Of a stretch of 64,000 bases of DNA, positions 47,791-59,685 are shown piece after piece; position 1 is the stretch's first letter; each line of letters starts with the position of its first letter. Where the stretch lies: the NCBI RefSeq assembly GCF_905147045.1, contig NC_065895.1:10421001-10485000 (forward strand). Direction: 5' to 3'. This DNA is from Nymphalis io. Taxonomy: Eukaryota > Arthropoda > Insecta > Lepidoptera > Nymphalidae. The translations under genes were made by a program, and so were the position numbers. The notes under the pieces were generated by a model, which saw nothing but the letters and a program-made list of their open reading frames with translations, was not told the origin of the DNA and ran no database searches.

Positions 47791-48334
47791 CAAAGCTTAT
47801 AAATAAGTGGTATGAGTTTTGTTAGATTAAGATGCTGAAATACACTCAAGCGTTCACACATCTCAATTTCAGAGATCGACTGACTTTTAATCAAACTGAA
47901 GCAACAAAAACGACCAATAAATATACATACTATATAGAGAGATATATAATATCTCTAATTTTTTTAAATATATCTCTTAACATTAATTATGTTATATGTA
48001 ATGCTTACCTAAATATTATAAAATTTAAAAACAACTGGTCTGCCAACTTTTATCTTGGCAATTAAAATAGTGATTGATATTCCTTCTTGCTATATTTCTT
48101 TGATTATATATATCATCATCATCATTTGTTTGTCGGTATCCCATTTATTTAGAATCAGTGCAATGTGTTTATTGCATTAATAATATTATAGCTAATAAAA
48201 CATCCATCCATTGATATATGTGACTCTTTTCAACTCTGTCGAATAATAGGGCACAGATACTATATACTAAGCTAGAGTTAGGTAAATTTAATGACGTCAC
48301 TATTTTTTCATACCAACTTTTTTAGGAGATATAA

Positions 48335-48490
48335 TTATTTATTTATTTAATACTTATTGCACAACATATAAATAACATAAGAGAAATAGGGAACAATTAA
48401 ACAACAAATGGTGCGCAAAGGCAGACCGCCTTCATATATCGCTTATAACGATCTCTCACAGACAACCTTTGGTGAAAGAAGTTTTGTAAG
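48335..48490 (+). repeat. Interspersed repeat, LINE-tail-like
   Basis: An A-rich lead with tatttatttaatac, then gcgcaaaggcagaccgcc, aacgatctctcacagacaac, as in a widespread lepidopteran repeat. The 63-codon ORF starting at 48408 lies inside and is not a gene. Confidence 0.55.
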
Positions 48491-49415
48491 AGAACAGGTA
48501 AGTGCATTTACAAATAAAAAGAAGATACTAATTATTTTCTTTCTTAATTTTTTACTTATTATGTGTGAAGCAACTGCTTTCCATTTTATATTTTTATAAA
48601 TGTATATATCACATTATTGTACCGCATGGAGCACACATCTATATATTCTTCTTGATAAAAAAAATATTTTATTTGAAATAATTCATAGGTATTTCCAATT
48701 ACATTTATGTCTCAAATAATACACGTATTAACATGAATATAATATATGGACATTACTAGTAAGGTGACAAAAAATACGAACCTTCATAAAAAACAATTAT
48801 TCTTTTTATATAATTAAGACAATCTTTTACTAAAAAGATCCCTTTGTCAGTCTGGGTACGTGAATTGATTCCAAAGATTGAATAACATTCTTTGGCAGGT
48901 GATCTCTTGCAGCTGTTTGATAGCTTTTATCAAGTTTTTGAGCAGTCGTAAACGTGAGCTCTGCTCCGTATTAAAATGCTCTTTTATGTCTGAATATATT
49001 CTAATTAGTTTATTTTTATATGAGGAGTCTGTCGCATAAAGGATGAAAGGTTATTGAGGGTTCTGGGCTTAAAGAGAATCGAAGTAGAATGCATTCAGTA
49101 AAATTTTATCTCAACTGTCAGCTATTTATGAATTTCAAAATGTCTGAGCGAATATATTTTTGAAAGTCATAATTGAAATATTATTTATTCAAGTAGGAAT
49201 AAATAAAGTAGTTTGATTTGATATCATATTTCATAATTAAATTGAATATAAAACTACCAACGATTCGAAATTTTTCCAAAAAAAAAACCCGCATAAAACT
49301 CAGTACTTACCCTTAAATGAAATATATAGTTATCTATATACTGTTAAATTTATATGTCCTTATAAATAAAGAAATAAAGGAATACCAGCTCAACGTTTTT
49401 TTTATCATCTATATG
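48491..49415. other. AT-rich non-coding
   Basis: No gene recognised. A third TGACGTCA lies just upstream of this block at 48292-48299. Confidence 0.4.
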
Positions 49416-49503
49416 ATGATGTCCTCCTGACCGATTTCGGTCACGGCGGTTAATCCCCAGAGCGATTAGCCAACTGCGCAGGACATATTATAGTGCACAT
49501 TCT
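49416..49503 (-). mobile_element. SINE-2 3' fragment
   Basis: Distal ~85 bp only (gtcctcctgaccgatttcgg to tattatagtgcac), with an (ATC)-type tail at the left (atgatgatg). A 5'-truncated insertion. Confidence 0.75.
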
Positions 49504-49903
49504 TGTATCGTGTTAGAAGTATTATCTATCAACATTTTTTTAACCTAAAATTGTGGATATCTTATTAAAGAAACAAATACGTTGCCTCAGGAATGATGTA
49601 TAGATTTTGACATAATCCACCATCGTTTGCAATTAAAACGTTATAAGCATTGTTTATTTTCTACAGCGAAAAACGAAAAATAAATTGTTTCGTTTATCCT
49701 CATTTATAGCGAAGACCTCGAAATAGTTTTTGCACTATCATTAATGCCCGTCATTGTAAGAAATAACTTGTTATTTTCTCTTGTTTCTTTGTGTTAATAT
49801 TTATTCTATATTACCACTTCTACCACCAATTATTTCACATTCAAATGTTTAATAATAACGTGATGTAGTTCTTTTATTATTTTTTATTCGTTCAAGTTCA
49901 ACA

Positions 49904-50163
49904 ATGATATGACCTGCTGACTGATTTTGCTCACGTGGCCATTCTTAAGGGAGACTAGTCAATTGCGCAAAATATATTATGGAACACAAGTGTGTGAACC
50001 AATAGAAAAAGAAAGTGCACTAAGCATTTTATATTTCTTCATGGCAAATCAGATACGACTGGCAATATATAGGCATAGAACGTACGGATTAATGTGCTTT
50101 CAGAGGCAGGTGTCTCGGAATCTGCAGCCTTTTAAGCTAACCACTAAACCAACAAAGCATTTC
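49904..50163 (-). mobile_element. SINE-2 copy, internally deleted
   Basis: The distal end (gacctgctgactgattttg) and head (ctaaccactaaaccaacaaag) are both present; much of the middle is lost. The 81-codon ORF across it is not a gene. Confidence 0.7.
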
Positions 50164-51674
50164 GACATTTAAGAAAAATGTTTTCTAACGATTAATGGAC
50201 GATTTGCCCGACATAACTATCTCGATCATTAGTCTCGTCATCGTCCGCTGAAGTAATTACCATATCTGATATATGGGTGATGACGTCTGACCACACACGA
50301 CCAAAGACATTTATTTCGACTAATGAAGCTTAAATACATTCTCAGAATTTCTTAGAATTAATTTTATATAGAACTATGTATAGAATATAAAGTTGTTTTT
50401 CTTTCTTTTTAAATTCTTTTTTTTTTTTGGTTTTCAGTTTAGGAATGGCTTTCGAATAATCGGTTAGTAAATAACCAATGAATGTTCTTGGTAGATAGAA
50501 GATATGTTGGACCATGACCAGAAAATGTCTAGGACCATCTTTAAGGGATCTTTACACATAAAAACTGATGTACCATTTCAATTTGTCAAATATTTAAGCC
50601 GGCTATTTGTGTGGTAAACTTTAAATTTGTATGTTACAATCACATTATCATTATATGTTATGTCACAATCATTTAACGAACGTAACATAGTATAAGTAGG
50701 GGCAAGAAATAGAAAATAAAAACGATGTAGAGGTTCAATAAACAAGTTAAGAAAAACAAGATTTTCTCGATCCCGAAGTCCCAATCCAATCACTATACGT
50801 ACCGGGTTATTCCCGTAGGTCAAACGAATAACACGAACGAGAAAATGAGCTTAAAAAGAATCGAGTAGTCTTAAGATTTTGCTCCCCTTCAAAGTATCAC
50901 GAAAACACAATGCAACACAAAGCGTTAGGTGCTGACATGGTGTTTCCCCTTTCCCCTAATCCGTGTACATGCTATTGTCCAGTACTAGCTTCACATAACA
51001 ATCTAAAATGAACTTTATTTCGAACTACTTAAGATCTATTTTCGAAAATTTGACGAAAAAATTATCTTTCTATTTAATGTTAACCTAAATTTTATGACTC
51101 TTTCTACGTAAGAAAATAATTTGAATCTTATCTGAAGGTATCAAAATATATTGTCGCTTGAAATAATTTCGCCAGGTGATTTTTTAGAGAAATATCCCAA
51201 CGCTCCCGTTTTATTTAAATATAATGGTACAGTGGAAAGGTTAAATTTGTCATCACACTTACACACATCCATACATTAAACTTTTTTAGTTTAATTGTAG
51301 GAACATGATTACTATGTACAGTGAATGTAAGATATAAAATAAATTTTCAAATACAAAAAAGGTCGTGTGCTAAAATTTCTAACTCATTTAAGATAAACTT
51401 GTCAAATAAGTGTAACTATAATATTTAAGAAGCTTAGAGCTTAACAATGCAAACTCTTTTTGCGAACTCTTTGATAGAAACATTTTAATAACTTTATTGA
51501 CATGATTCGACATGTGGATCCGAGATTTCGGAATCTTATAAGCTAGCAATCTGCATTAAAATGTAAGTACGAACGTCATTGATAAAAAATAAAATTTGTA
51601 TTTAAAACCATAACATTATATGCATATTGTTCAAAATTGACTCTATGATGCATATTTTATGAGTTATGTTTTGA
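50164..51674. other. AT-rich non-coding
   Basis: An 81-codon minus ORF at 50578-50823 has no domain I recognise. No repeats assigned. Confidence 0.4.
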
Positions 51675-51815
51675 GTTAAGATGGTTCAGTTAATTAAAGA
51701 TCAAATCCAGAGAAGCACTTTTGTGTTGTTAGGTGTTTTATTTATGATTATAATTTCGTACGTGGCGATTAAAGAAAACATTGCGTGAAAACCTTGCGTG
51801 GGTCGGATACCGCAT
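51675..51815 (+). mobile_element. SINE-1, very degraded
   Basis: Head traces (aagatggttcag, gatcaaatcc) and body traces (gaaaacattgcgtgaaaacc) in the right order. Confidence 0.45.
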
Positions 51816-51930
51816 ATTTATGTAACGTAAATAAAAATGTGTTTTGTGTTATTTGTACATTATATTGTATAATTTAAAAAAGATGACAATTAATTCCAAT
51901 ACCAAGCTTCTTAATAACTTCTATTAATAA

Positions 51931-52100
51931 TAGGATGGCGGACTGGCAATTGGGCCATTTGATCACTGGTGGAATTTAAACTTAGCAACGAAAGATATAA
52001 TTATGTCCCACATGCCCACAATTATACTGGTTCACTCACACTTCAAACAGAACAGAACAATACTAAGTAATGCTGTTTAGTTTAGTAATGGAAGAAGGAA
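51931..52100 (+). repeat. Repeat-3 copy, diverged
   Basis: ggatggcggactggcaattg, attatactggttcactcac and acaatactaagtaatgctgt in family order, with deletions. Confidence 0.65.
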
Positions 52101-52349
52101 GTAATCTTTATGTAGGCCTGGCTAAATAGGGACCACTACACTTCAAATATTCTTTTGCTAAATATACTTCATATTTCTGTTTTCGTTTAAAGGACGATAG
52201 AGCCTATGTTACAGGGTACAAGAGGCGTACTATATTTTACTTATGGTTGGCATCTCGTCTGGTCTGCCGCACGATTATTATTTTCTTACTAAAATGTAAA
52301 TTTCGTGTTCACGTTTCCATTTTAGTCATTTTCGCAAATTAAATTTCAT

Positions 52350-52514
52350 ATGATCGTGGGAAATAACACGTTACTGTTAGTGCTCGGGTTGTACGCGGTA
52401 CTCCCGCTAGCGAAGACAATAGCAGGAAGGCTCGTTCCATCATCTGTTCGTCACGGCTCGTATGCTCTTTGTCTAACCGCAATAGTTTTTGTCGCATTGT
52501 CTTATGAGTGCTGA
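52350..52514 (+). CDS. Possible small membrane protein ORF, 54 aa
   Basis: ATG at 52350 to TGA at 52512-52514. The product has two hydrophobic stretches, about residues 6-26 (NTLLLVLGLYAVLPL core) and 39-52 (YALCLTAIVFVALSY), separated by a short basic loop (AGRLVPSSVRHG). Codons are G/C-rich at third positions, unlike the AT-rich flanks, and an aataaa motif lies about 65 bp past the stop. I do not recognise the protein. It could be a small-ORF gene, an exon of a membrane protein with long introns, or a non-functional relic. No RNA-level evidence is available from sequence alone. Confidence 0.35.
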   Translation: MIVGNNTLLLVLGLYAVLPLAKTIAGRLVPSSVRHGSYALCLTAIVFVALSYEC

Positions 52515-52608
52515 ACCGGCAAACGTGGGCAGTGAACTGGTAACCGTTTACGATATTTGGTTAATCCACTTAGATTAAAAATAAAATGAAACATAATATG
52601 TATGTAGA

Positions 52609-52760
52609 GAGCTAAGATGGCCCAGTGGCTAAATAAAATGTATGAAATTTCACTAAAAATCTGTCACGTGTGTATCCACCAACTTGAATTGGAGCAGTCT
52701 TCTCCTAAAATGGAAAGTTCTTAGCCCAGCAGCGGGATATTTACAAGCTGTTGCTTATGT
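52609..52760 (+). mobile_element. SINE-1 with large internal deletion
   Basis: The head start (gctaagatggcccagtggct) joins directly to the 3' half (gtatgaaatttcactaaa to acaagctgttgctt). About 130 bp is missing, including the B box. Confidence 0.75.
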
Positions 52761-52804
52761 AAAATTATTTTTCTTATAAACACTTTTTGGCTTATCTATT
52801 TATA

Positions 52805-53110
52805 TTGCACCGTTGGTCTAGTGGCTGCAATATATATGTGGTCATATGACTACAGATTCTTAGGTTCCGAATGGGAATCCTGCATTTGGAGAAGAAAAAA
52901 TTATAGAGATTTTTTGTTAATAAATTATCACGAGCAGCTTTACTTTAAGATCTTGGTAATGTAACAATTCCGTATCTTGGAAAACAAATAAAGTTGTTGG
53001 TTGTGTCTGATCTCTCTTCGATTGTGTCGGATTACGGTCTCCTCGGACTATAATTATGGCAAAAGAATAGAAAATGCATGTGTGTTTTTATATACACAAA
53101 TTTTTGCTGA
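52805..53110 (+). mobile_element. SINE-2 copy, diverged
   Basis: Head with accgttggtctagtggctgc and a weakened B box (aggttccgaatggga), then the body with gtgtcggattacggtctcc and gaatagaaaatgcatgtgt. The tail is lost. Confidence 0.75.
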
Positions 53111-53970
53111 ATAATAACTTCTATGACTTGTATTTGAAATTAAAACTTAAAACAAAAACTGTATAATCTGCTCGCGTCATGTATTTTTGCGTCATGTCAT
53201 AAAATATTATAAAGGCTTGCAAAGTTATTAAGCTGCATATTTTCGTTCCATTGTATAACGTATTTAATCTGTAAGAATAAAAGTCGTATGAATAAAATAT
53301 AATATAGTCTATTGAAAGTTTATCATTCTAAATTCAAATTACTTTATATAAATAGAGGAAGAGATTAAACCAAATAACCAAAGAACAACTTCTCTCACAG
53401 TTGATATATGTTTGATAACAATCAGGTATTATCATTTAGTTCTTAGAACAATGAACCTTTCACCGTTACTGTAGGCGTAATTGTACTGAGCTGTGTATCT
53501 TTGATTTAACATATCCTAATATGGAACAAGATAAGTATTATGATGAACAAAATAGTTTCAACAAAATATGTCAAGATTAAAAAAGTAATATAATTTTAGA
53601 AGAAAGAACGAATCTATCTCATGAAAACCGACTAACGTTGATACGCAATTTTTATGCGTTTGTCTCTTAAATGTGATTTTTTATAGTCAATGTTGCTTAT
53701 CACTTTCTGACAATTGACAACCATGTCCTGCAGTGAGTTTTGAGTTTGTTTTTATAATTAGCTCTATTGTTCTAATGGTAAAATTCATTTTATTTGCAAC
53801 ATTTACTTATTTTATATGGTCAAGTTATTTGAATATTTCTATTGAAACGAATACAGTGCTACTTATACAAAAGCTTATTAGATATTCATTCTCAAATAAT
53901 ACATAACAATCTATGAGAACTTAAATCGCAAAAATTTTAAAGAAAACTATTTTAGAAATGGTATAGTATA
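53111..53970. other. AT-rich non-coding
   Basis: No gene or repeat family assigned. Confidence 0.4.
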
Positions 53971-54340
53971 GTAGTGTGAATATCCCACTGCTGGGCTAAG
54001 GCCTCATCTCTTTTTCGAGGGTATAGAGCCTATTCCATCACGCTACTCCAACGCGTGTTGGTGGAATATACATATGGCAGAATTCCAGTGAAATAAGTGT
54101 AAATGTGTGAAATAAGTGATACATACATACGGGTTGGTAGAATACACATGTCGCAGAATTTCAATGAAATCAGACACAATGCAGGTTTCCTCACAATGTG
54201 AGTGTTTCCCTTCAACGTCAAGCACGAGATGAATTTTAAACACAAATTAAGTACATGAAAATTCAGTGGTGCTTGCCCGGGTTTGAGCCTACGATCATCA
54301 GTTAAGATTCACGTGTTCCAACTATTAGGCCATCTCGGTT
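53971..54340 (-). mobile_element. SINE-1 with internal duplication
   Basis: Longer than the family norm because one segment occurs twice: gttggtggaatatacatatg (about 54057-54095) and gttggtagaatacacatgtc (about 54132-54170), separated by about 36 bp. The head at right is intact (gggtttgagcc B box, complement strand). Confidence 0.85.
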
Positions 54341-55684
54341 AAAAATAACATATTTTATTTTATTTTTTTTATTTTAAAAAAGTGTTAGAGTTTTGAAGAA
54401 ATTCGCAATTTTGTCACAAGAAATAATTATAACAATTCCTTTTACTATTTTCTCAAGTAACTTTAAGAAAGATGTATCACCCTACTTACGTTATTTGGGT
54501 TAAGAAGGAAGACCGAGGAGTTAATAAAATTGTATCAACTTTCGTTATATTTCTAAAAATAAGGATTCTCTAGAGTTTGTTGAGGCGTTCTTCAGGAAAG
54601 CGTGATTAAGGACTCAATTTGATGTCAGATCTAAAATGATTTTGATGAAGTAGCAATATCATTAGTCTTTAAATAATATCGCTTTTTTATGTTTTTAGAA
54701 ATATAAAATGTAGATTAAAATAAAAAGTAAGTAATAGTCCTTAAATAACCTTCAAAATTTTTTATCATGCTTAAGAGAAGTTTTAGAACTTAATGAATAA
54801 GAGAGCATACTGAATTATATTATAAAAAATGGTTTAATTTCATCCGACATATAGTTTTTTTTAATATTTTATTTAAAATTGAATATATATCATACATGGT
54901 ATAAATCTGGTCAATAAATAATGTCTGGTCTATTTCCGTCAGTCTCGAATATGCAAATTAAAGATCGTGTTAGCTAAGGATAATGTGACAAGGCCTGGGT
55001 GCGTGGCTGTTAATACGGAACCCGGCTTAGTAATACAAACTAGAGACGTGCGAACAGAAATGTTTTATTCGGATTCGATTAATTCGATTGATAAATTAAA
55101 CTCGAGAGGTATTTTATTACTATATCTTATAAAACAAAGTCTCCTACTATGTGTACTATCCGCCCGAGAAGTCGGGGTAGCTAATTATTATAATATAATT
55201 TGTTTTCAATTATCGATTATTTCACGTTATTATTCTTTTATTATTAGACAAAATATGACAACATTTTTCGAAGACGGAAGCTTCGAACCTGACGAAAAGT
55301 GACCTAGTTATTGTATTCTCATTACTTCTAAAGAAATGAGGCTTAAAAAACATTCTATAAGAAAAAAAAATATTGAAATGAAAATATTTCAGCGAATATG
55401 TAATAATCACCAAGTTTGGAAAAAAATGTAATCAATAATTTCAGTTATATTAAATAAAATTTCTATCAATAAGGTGATATAACCCAGTGCCCTGCACATA
55501 GATCCTAACCAAAGGCTGCTAATTAATTACCTATGTAAGTAGGTAAACGTATCTAAACGGACAAACTTTCGTAAAATGATTCCATTTTAAGTAGAACAAA
55601 AAAACCACGAGAAATAACCGTTTTAATTAATTATCAAAATTCGCAATCGACAAATCTATCGACGAAAGTACACGTATGAAATCT
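54341..55684. other. AT-rich non-coding
   Basis: The 111-codon ORF at 54967-55302 begins in a G+C-richer patch (ctgggtgcgtggctgttaat) but has no recognisable domain and becomes AT-driven. Not called as a gene. Confidence 0.35.
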
Positions 55685-55900
55685 ATACCAATATTATATA
55701 GAGGTAAAGTTTGTGAGGTTGTAGGGGGTAAACTCTGGATCTACTGAACCGATTTTGAAAATTCTTTTGCTAATAGAAAGCCATATCATTTGTGAGTGTC
55801 ATAAGTTATATATTAATCCGAAAAATGGAAAGACTATTTCGTGGTAGTGGGATTAGCAAAGTAAGTCGGAAAAAAAAACGGTGAAACGAAAACGTTTCTT
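55685..55900 (+). repeat. Helitron-like or LINE-associated repeat, degraded
   Basis: tataccaatattatatagag, then ctactgaaccgattttgaaa: the typical opening of a repeat very common in insect genomes. The far end cannot be fixed. Confidence 0.4.
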
Positions 55901-56982
55901 ACGTACGCTATCTTAACGATGAGAGAATTATGATTAAGTTCTAGAGAAAAGTTCTAGAGCTAGATAATACCTACAAAAAAGTCAGCGACAGCTTATGTCT
56001 AACTTTTATATTTAAGTCACAAAAAGTAGTTTTTTATATTAAAAAAAATATTTAAATCGTTAGGTCATGTGTATTGGTCATATCATCAACAATTATGAAT
56101 TATTATCAAAATAAGTAAACTTATTGTTTCAAGTGCTGAAAACAAAAGACTTTTCCCTTTTACTTCATATAATCTGGACCAATGGTTAAAAGGATAATAC
56201 GACATAGGTATGAAACCGCGACCGTGTCGTAATTTATTTAGTGATATTTCTATTAGACGGGTTTTTTAATATACAAAACGTCAATCTATTTAAAAATAAA
56301 TTGCTTTATTACCAAGAAAATTTTATTTAGATAAAATTTATTTTTCTAAGTTTGTTTTTTGGTTGCATAGTTTAAGAGACAATTAAAAATATCAAACACG
56401 CGAGACAATTTTATTAATGTTCGGCCAATCGATCACAAGTAAAAATGTTTACCGCCCAACGAAGTGGGCACGGGTCCGTTAGTGTATAATAAAAATAAGG
56501 CCGAATTGGTAACCTTCTTCGATTTAAAGTCAGTTGCAAACATGTTGACTAGTCTAATCAAGATTTCGTGTGTTGCGAAAACCTTCAGACAGCAGCGCAG
56601 GCAGAGTTATTTTTTTTTAAATCTGTGTCACGGGTGTGGCATAATTTTTAATAAGAAAATCATATATTATGTATAATATTTGGATATATTTTAAAACTTA
56701 TATTACATTAAACAGACAAATAATTGATATAGTTTCAAACAGTACAGCTTGACGCCGTCTATTTGAGTTATAATCCTGGTTGCACTTTAATTAACTTTAG
56801 TGGCAAGCTGTTCCAATTGAAATACACATCGCTTAAACAATTTGTCTCCGTTAAAAGACGTCAATGAAATACCTTAGAACAGTCGTTGGTAATAATCAGA
56901 AAGTACATTTCTTAATTGACTTATATTTTATTTGATTATTTATTTATTTATTGAACTACATAAACAGCTTTGTATTACGTTG
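55901..56982. other. AT-rich non-coding
   Basis: The 70-codon ORF at 56464-56676 shows no domain. Nothing else recognised. Confidence 0.35.
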
Positions 56983-57118
56983 TCACTTTCCGGTTAGGTC
57001 GGATTGCCGTCCCATCGGATTATGAGAGTGAGGGAATAGAGTGTGCACCTGTGTTTGCGCAGACACAACTCTCTTGAGAATGGTCGCCAAGGTCAGGAAA
57101 ACACCCTCATCATCATGA
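56983..57118 (+). mobile_element. SINE-2 3' part
   Basis: From cggttaggtcggattgccgt to the (ATC)-type tail (cctcatcatcatg). The head is missing. Confidence 0.8.
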
Positions 57119-57289
57119 TTACATTGTAATTAATTAAAAATGGATATTTGATATATATTTAGGAGTATGATTTTTATGTAAAATGTTATTTACATTTATA
57201 AACGCGTAACATAATAGTTATATATAGCCACGGAGTTAATGATAAATGTTGTTGCGGCTGGATTGTTATAGAGCATTTTTTTTCTCTTT

Positions 57290-57345
57290 TGTCATCAGAA
57301 GTTTACATTCGAAATAAGAAGACCGAGCATTGTTTATATAAACGT
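57290..57345 (+). mobile_element. MITE-1 relative, core only
   Basis: acattcgaaataagaagacc and gagcattgtttat match the core of the 33.2-kb element. Confidence 0.4.
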
Positions 57346-57404
57346 TACACACGGTTAATAAGACCCTTATATTCTACATATTTTCTTTATAATAATAATA
57401 TACT

Positions 57405-57653
57405 GGGTTATTTTTTACAAACGGCCATCTGATCTCAAATTAAGCTTGTACAAAGCTTGTGCTATGGAAACCAGCCAACTGATATACTACATATACTACT
57501 TTTCTTTTGTAAATAAATATTTATATAGATAATTACACTCAGACTCAGGACTAACAGACATGTTCATGTACACAACTGACTGTCCTGGGTGGGAATCGAA
57601 ACCAAAACCTTTGGCGTGAAAGGCAAGTATCTACCAACCACGCCAACCGGCTC
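57405..57653 (-). mobile_element. SINE-3: third tRNA-headed SINE
   Basis: On the minus strand a head at 57653-57585 reads gttggcgtggttggtag (A box) and ggtttcgattccc (B box). The body contains acatgaacatgtctg and ccaaccgtttgt-like end blocks near 57420. This is a family distinct from SINE-1 and SINE-2, known to me from butterfly sequence. Only one copy in the window. Confidence 0.7.
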
Positions 57654-58094
57654 AAATAATATCTGATTAATATGTAAATAAATGTGTAATATTGTAGGTC
57701 GAGATCATCTATTGCTATATTAAGTACTTTTCTTATAAAATAATAGTAATATAAAATTTATATAATGTCTAATGGTATTAAAATAATAAAATTAAATATT
57801 ATTTTCATCATAACTCACGTGAATTAATTTAACGTTGTCATAATTTTGCGATAATAGGTTCAGTATAATTGGGCTTGTAAAAGTTATGGTCGACGTTTAA
57901 AATATTTTAATACGTATTTTATTGGTGTCATCAATTTATACACGATGAATAAATACATAATTAACAAGATGCAATGTACGATTTCTTTTCATTTCCTTTT
58001 ATAAAAGTATTAAATTCGTAATTTTGGATATCTGATATTTATTATGACATTTACGATGTTTTTATTTTAAATATTTTTTTTTAAATACAAGAAA
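57654..58094. other. AT-rich non-coding
   Basis: Nothing recognised. Confidence 0.45.
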
Positions 58095-58255
58095 AGACCA
58101 ACGGATGGGCCTATAAGTTCAACAACTTTCGCCGGTGACTGTTTCAAACCGATATGACAAAGAAACTCTTAAGAAAACAGTATACTCATTCATTAAAGGC
58201 CAGTAACACACCTGCCAGACCTTCGGTGTTGCAGATGTGCATTACCCCTAACTTA
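58095..58255 (-). repeat. Repeat-4 copy, diverged
   Basis: Same order as at 42.4 kb: actgtttcaaaccgatatga, cattcattaaaggc, cttcggtgttgcagatgt. Confidence 0.55.
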
Positions 58256-58339
58256 TATAAAAAGTATTAATAAAAATAGTTAAAAAAATAATTAAATGTA
58301 GTTCTCAGAGATATGCTCCAGGGCTTATTAATAAGCTAT

Positions 58340-58395
58340 TTTTGGCATCAGTAATTTAGCATTCGAAAGAAGAAGATAAAGCATTAAGTAACCAT
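58340..58395 (+). mobile_element. MITE-1 relative, core only
   Basis: cattcgaaagaagaagataa and agcattaagtaac match the MITE-1 core; the termini are not recognisable. Confidence 0.4.
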
Positions 58396-58592
58396 ACAAC
58401 CGATATATACAGAAAGACAGTTAATTTATAACTAGTGTGATGTAAATTAATAATGTTTTTATGCCTATATTGCCTTTTTTCATATTACATATCGTAGATA
58501 ATCCTGCAAACAACGATTATTTACATGATTAAAAGTAAAAGGTGCTTTGAATATTAAAGATGATATTGTATGCAACATTTTATTTTATTGAC

Positions 58593-58636
58593 TAAGTTAA
58601 GCTACAAAATAACTTTTTATTTTGTAGCTTAACTTA
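58593..58636. repeat. Perfect 19-bp hairpin
   Basis: Left arm 58593-58611 (taagttaagctacaaaata) and its exact complement at 58618-58636, with a 6-base loop. A third partial arm (cgtagcttattttatt) begins at 58654. Confidence 0.88.
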
Positions 58637-58659
58637 TGTATGAAATTTTCATTTCGTAG

Positions 58660-59444
58660 CTTATTTTATTAGTAAAAAATAAAAACTACTGATATATTTT
58701 ATGCTGTTGTCAAAAAAAGACCATTTTTTCTTTGTTAATTAGGTTAAAATTTGTCAATTTACGAATTTCGAAGAAAAGTGTTGACCGTTTTGTGTTGATA
58801 TTACGAGTATGTTCGGTAGCTTTATGTAACGGTTGAAACAGGCTATTCTAATTCTTGTCAATGATGAGATGTATATAGTGTATGTGTGTTTATAAAAAGT
58901 TTTACCGATCGTGGGAAACGCATAGCGCCCCTCTATCTAGTCTTGAAGTCGAACCAGATGTTTGAGTCTATAATAAACCGCTGTTATTCGAGTGCAGACT
59001 AGTCCACGTACTCATCTCTTGTCAACACGCTCGTATATTTATAGCGCATGTATACGATTAATCAATAATGAGTCTTGATACTTGCACAAAATATTGAAAC
59101 GTAACACAGTTCGTATTTATATATTAATTGGTCTAATATCTGTTTAAAGTGGGTTCCCATTGAATCTAGAATTCGGTGCGTATGCTATGAATACAATGTG
59201 CTTGTTATTTTTTGTTATTGTAATTCTGATTGTTTTTTTATGATAGTTAATATTCTTATTTGTCTAAAATATGTCGTAGATAAGGTTTTTCTGTCTTTCT
59301 TACTAAGACAATGAGCGTATTGAATAGAGAATACATCAATAATATCGTATACATAGTTGGTTAGTTGATATTAGATGAAGTGGAAATTCATTCAAGATGT
59401 CTTGTAGAATTTATATATCTTTATTATTCCCTTAAGAAATATAA
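58660..59444. other. AT-rich non-coding
   Basis: 58915-59030 is a little richer in G+C but no family or exon is recognised. Confidence 0.35.
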
Positions 59445-59685
59445 TTGGAAGGCAAACGCCAAATGGGTTATCTGTTATAACTGGACATCACTTTATAAGG
59501 TACTTTAAGAAATATAAACTAAATGTGTATTAATATTTCTCACATTGCCGAGGCTTCGCCATGGGATGTTTTGTGCCCGCAAACACTGACTCGGTCAACA
59601 TTAAAACCGGGTCACAACAATACAATTTATTGATACTTAGCTGTAGAATAAGTGATAAATAGATGGCAACTACACAGATTGGAAG
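59445..59685 (+). repeat. Repeat-3 copy, old
   Basis: ggaaggcaaacgccaaatgg, then ttaaaaccgggtcacaac and gatagatggcaactac-type remnants in family order. Confidence 0.5.

Noticed and set aside
54967..55302. 111-codon plus-strand ORF
   Set aside because: Only the first part is G+C-rich. There is no recognisable motif, and the second half is typical AT-driven sequence.
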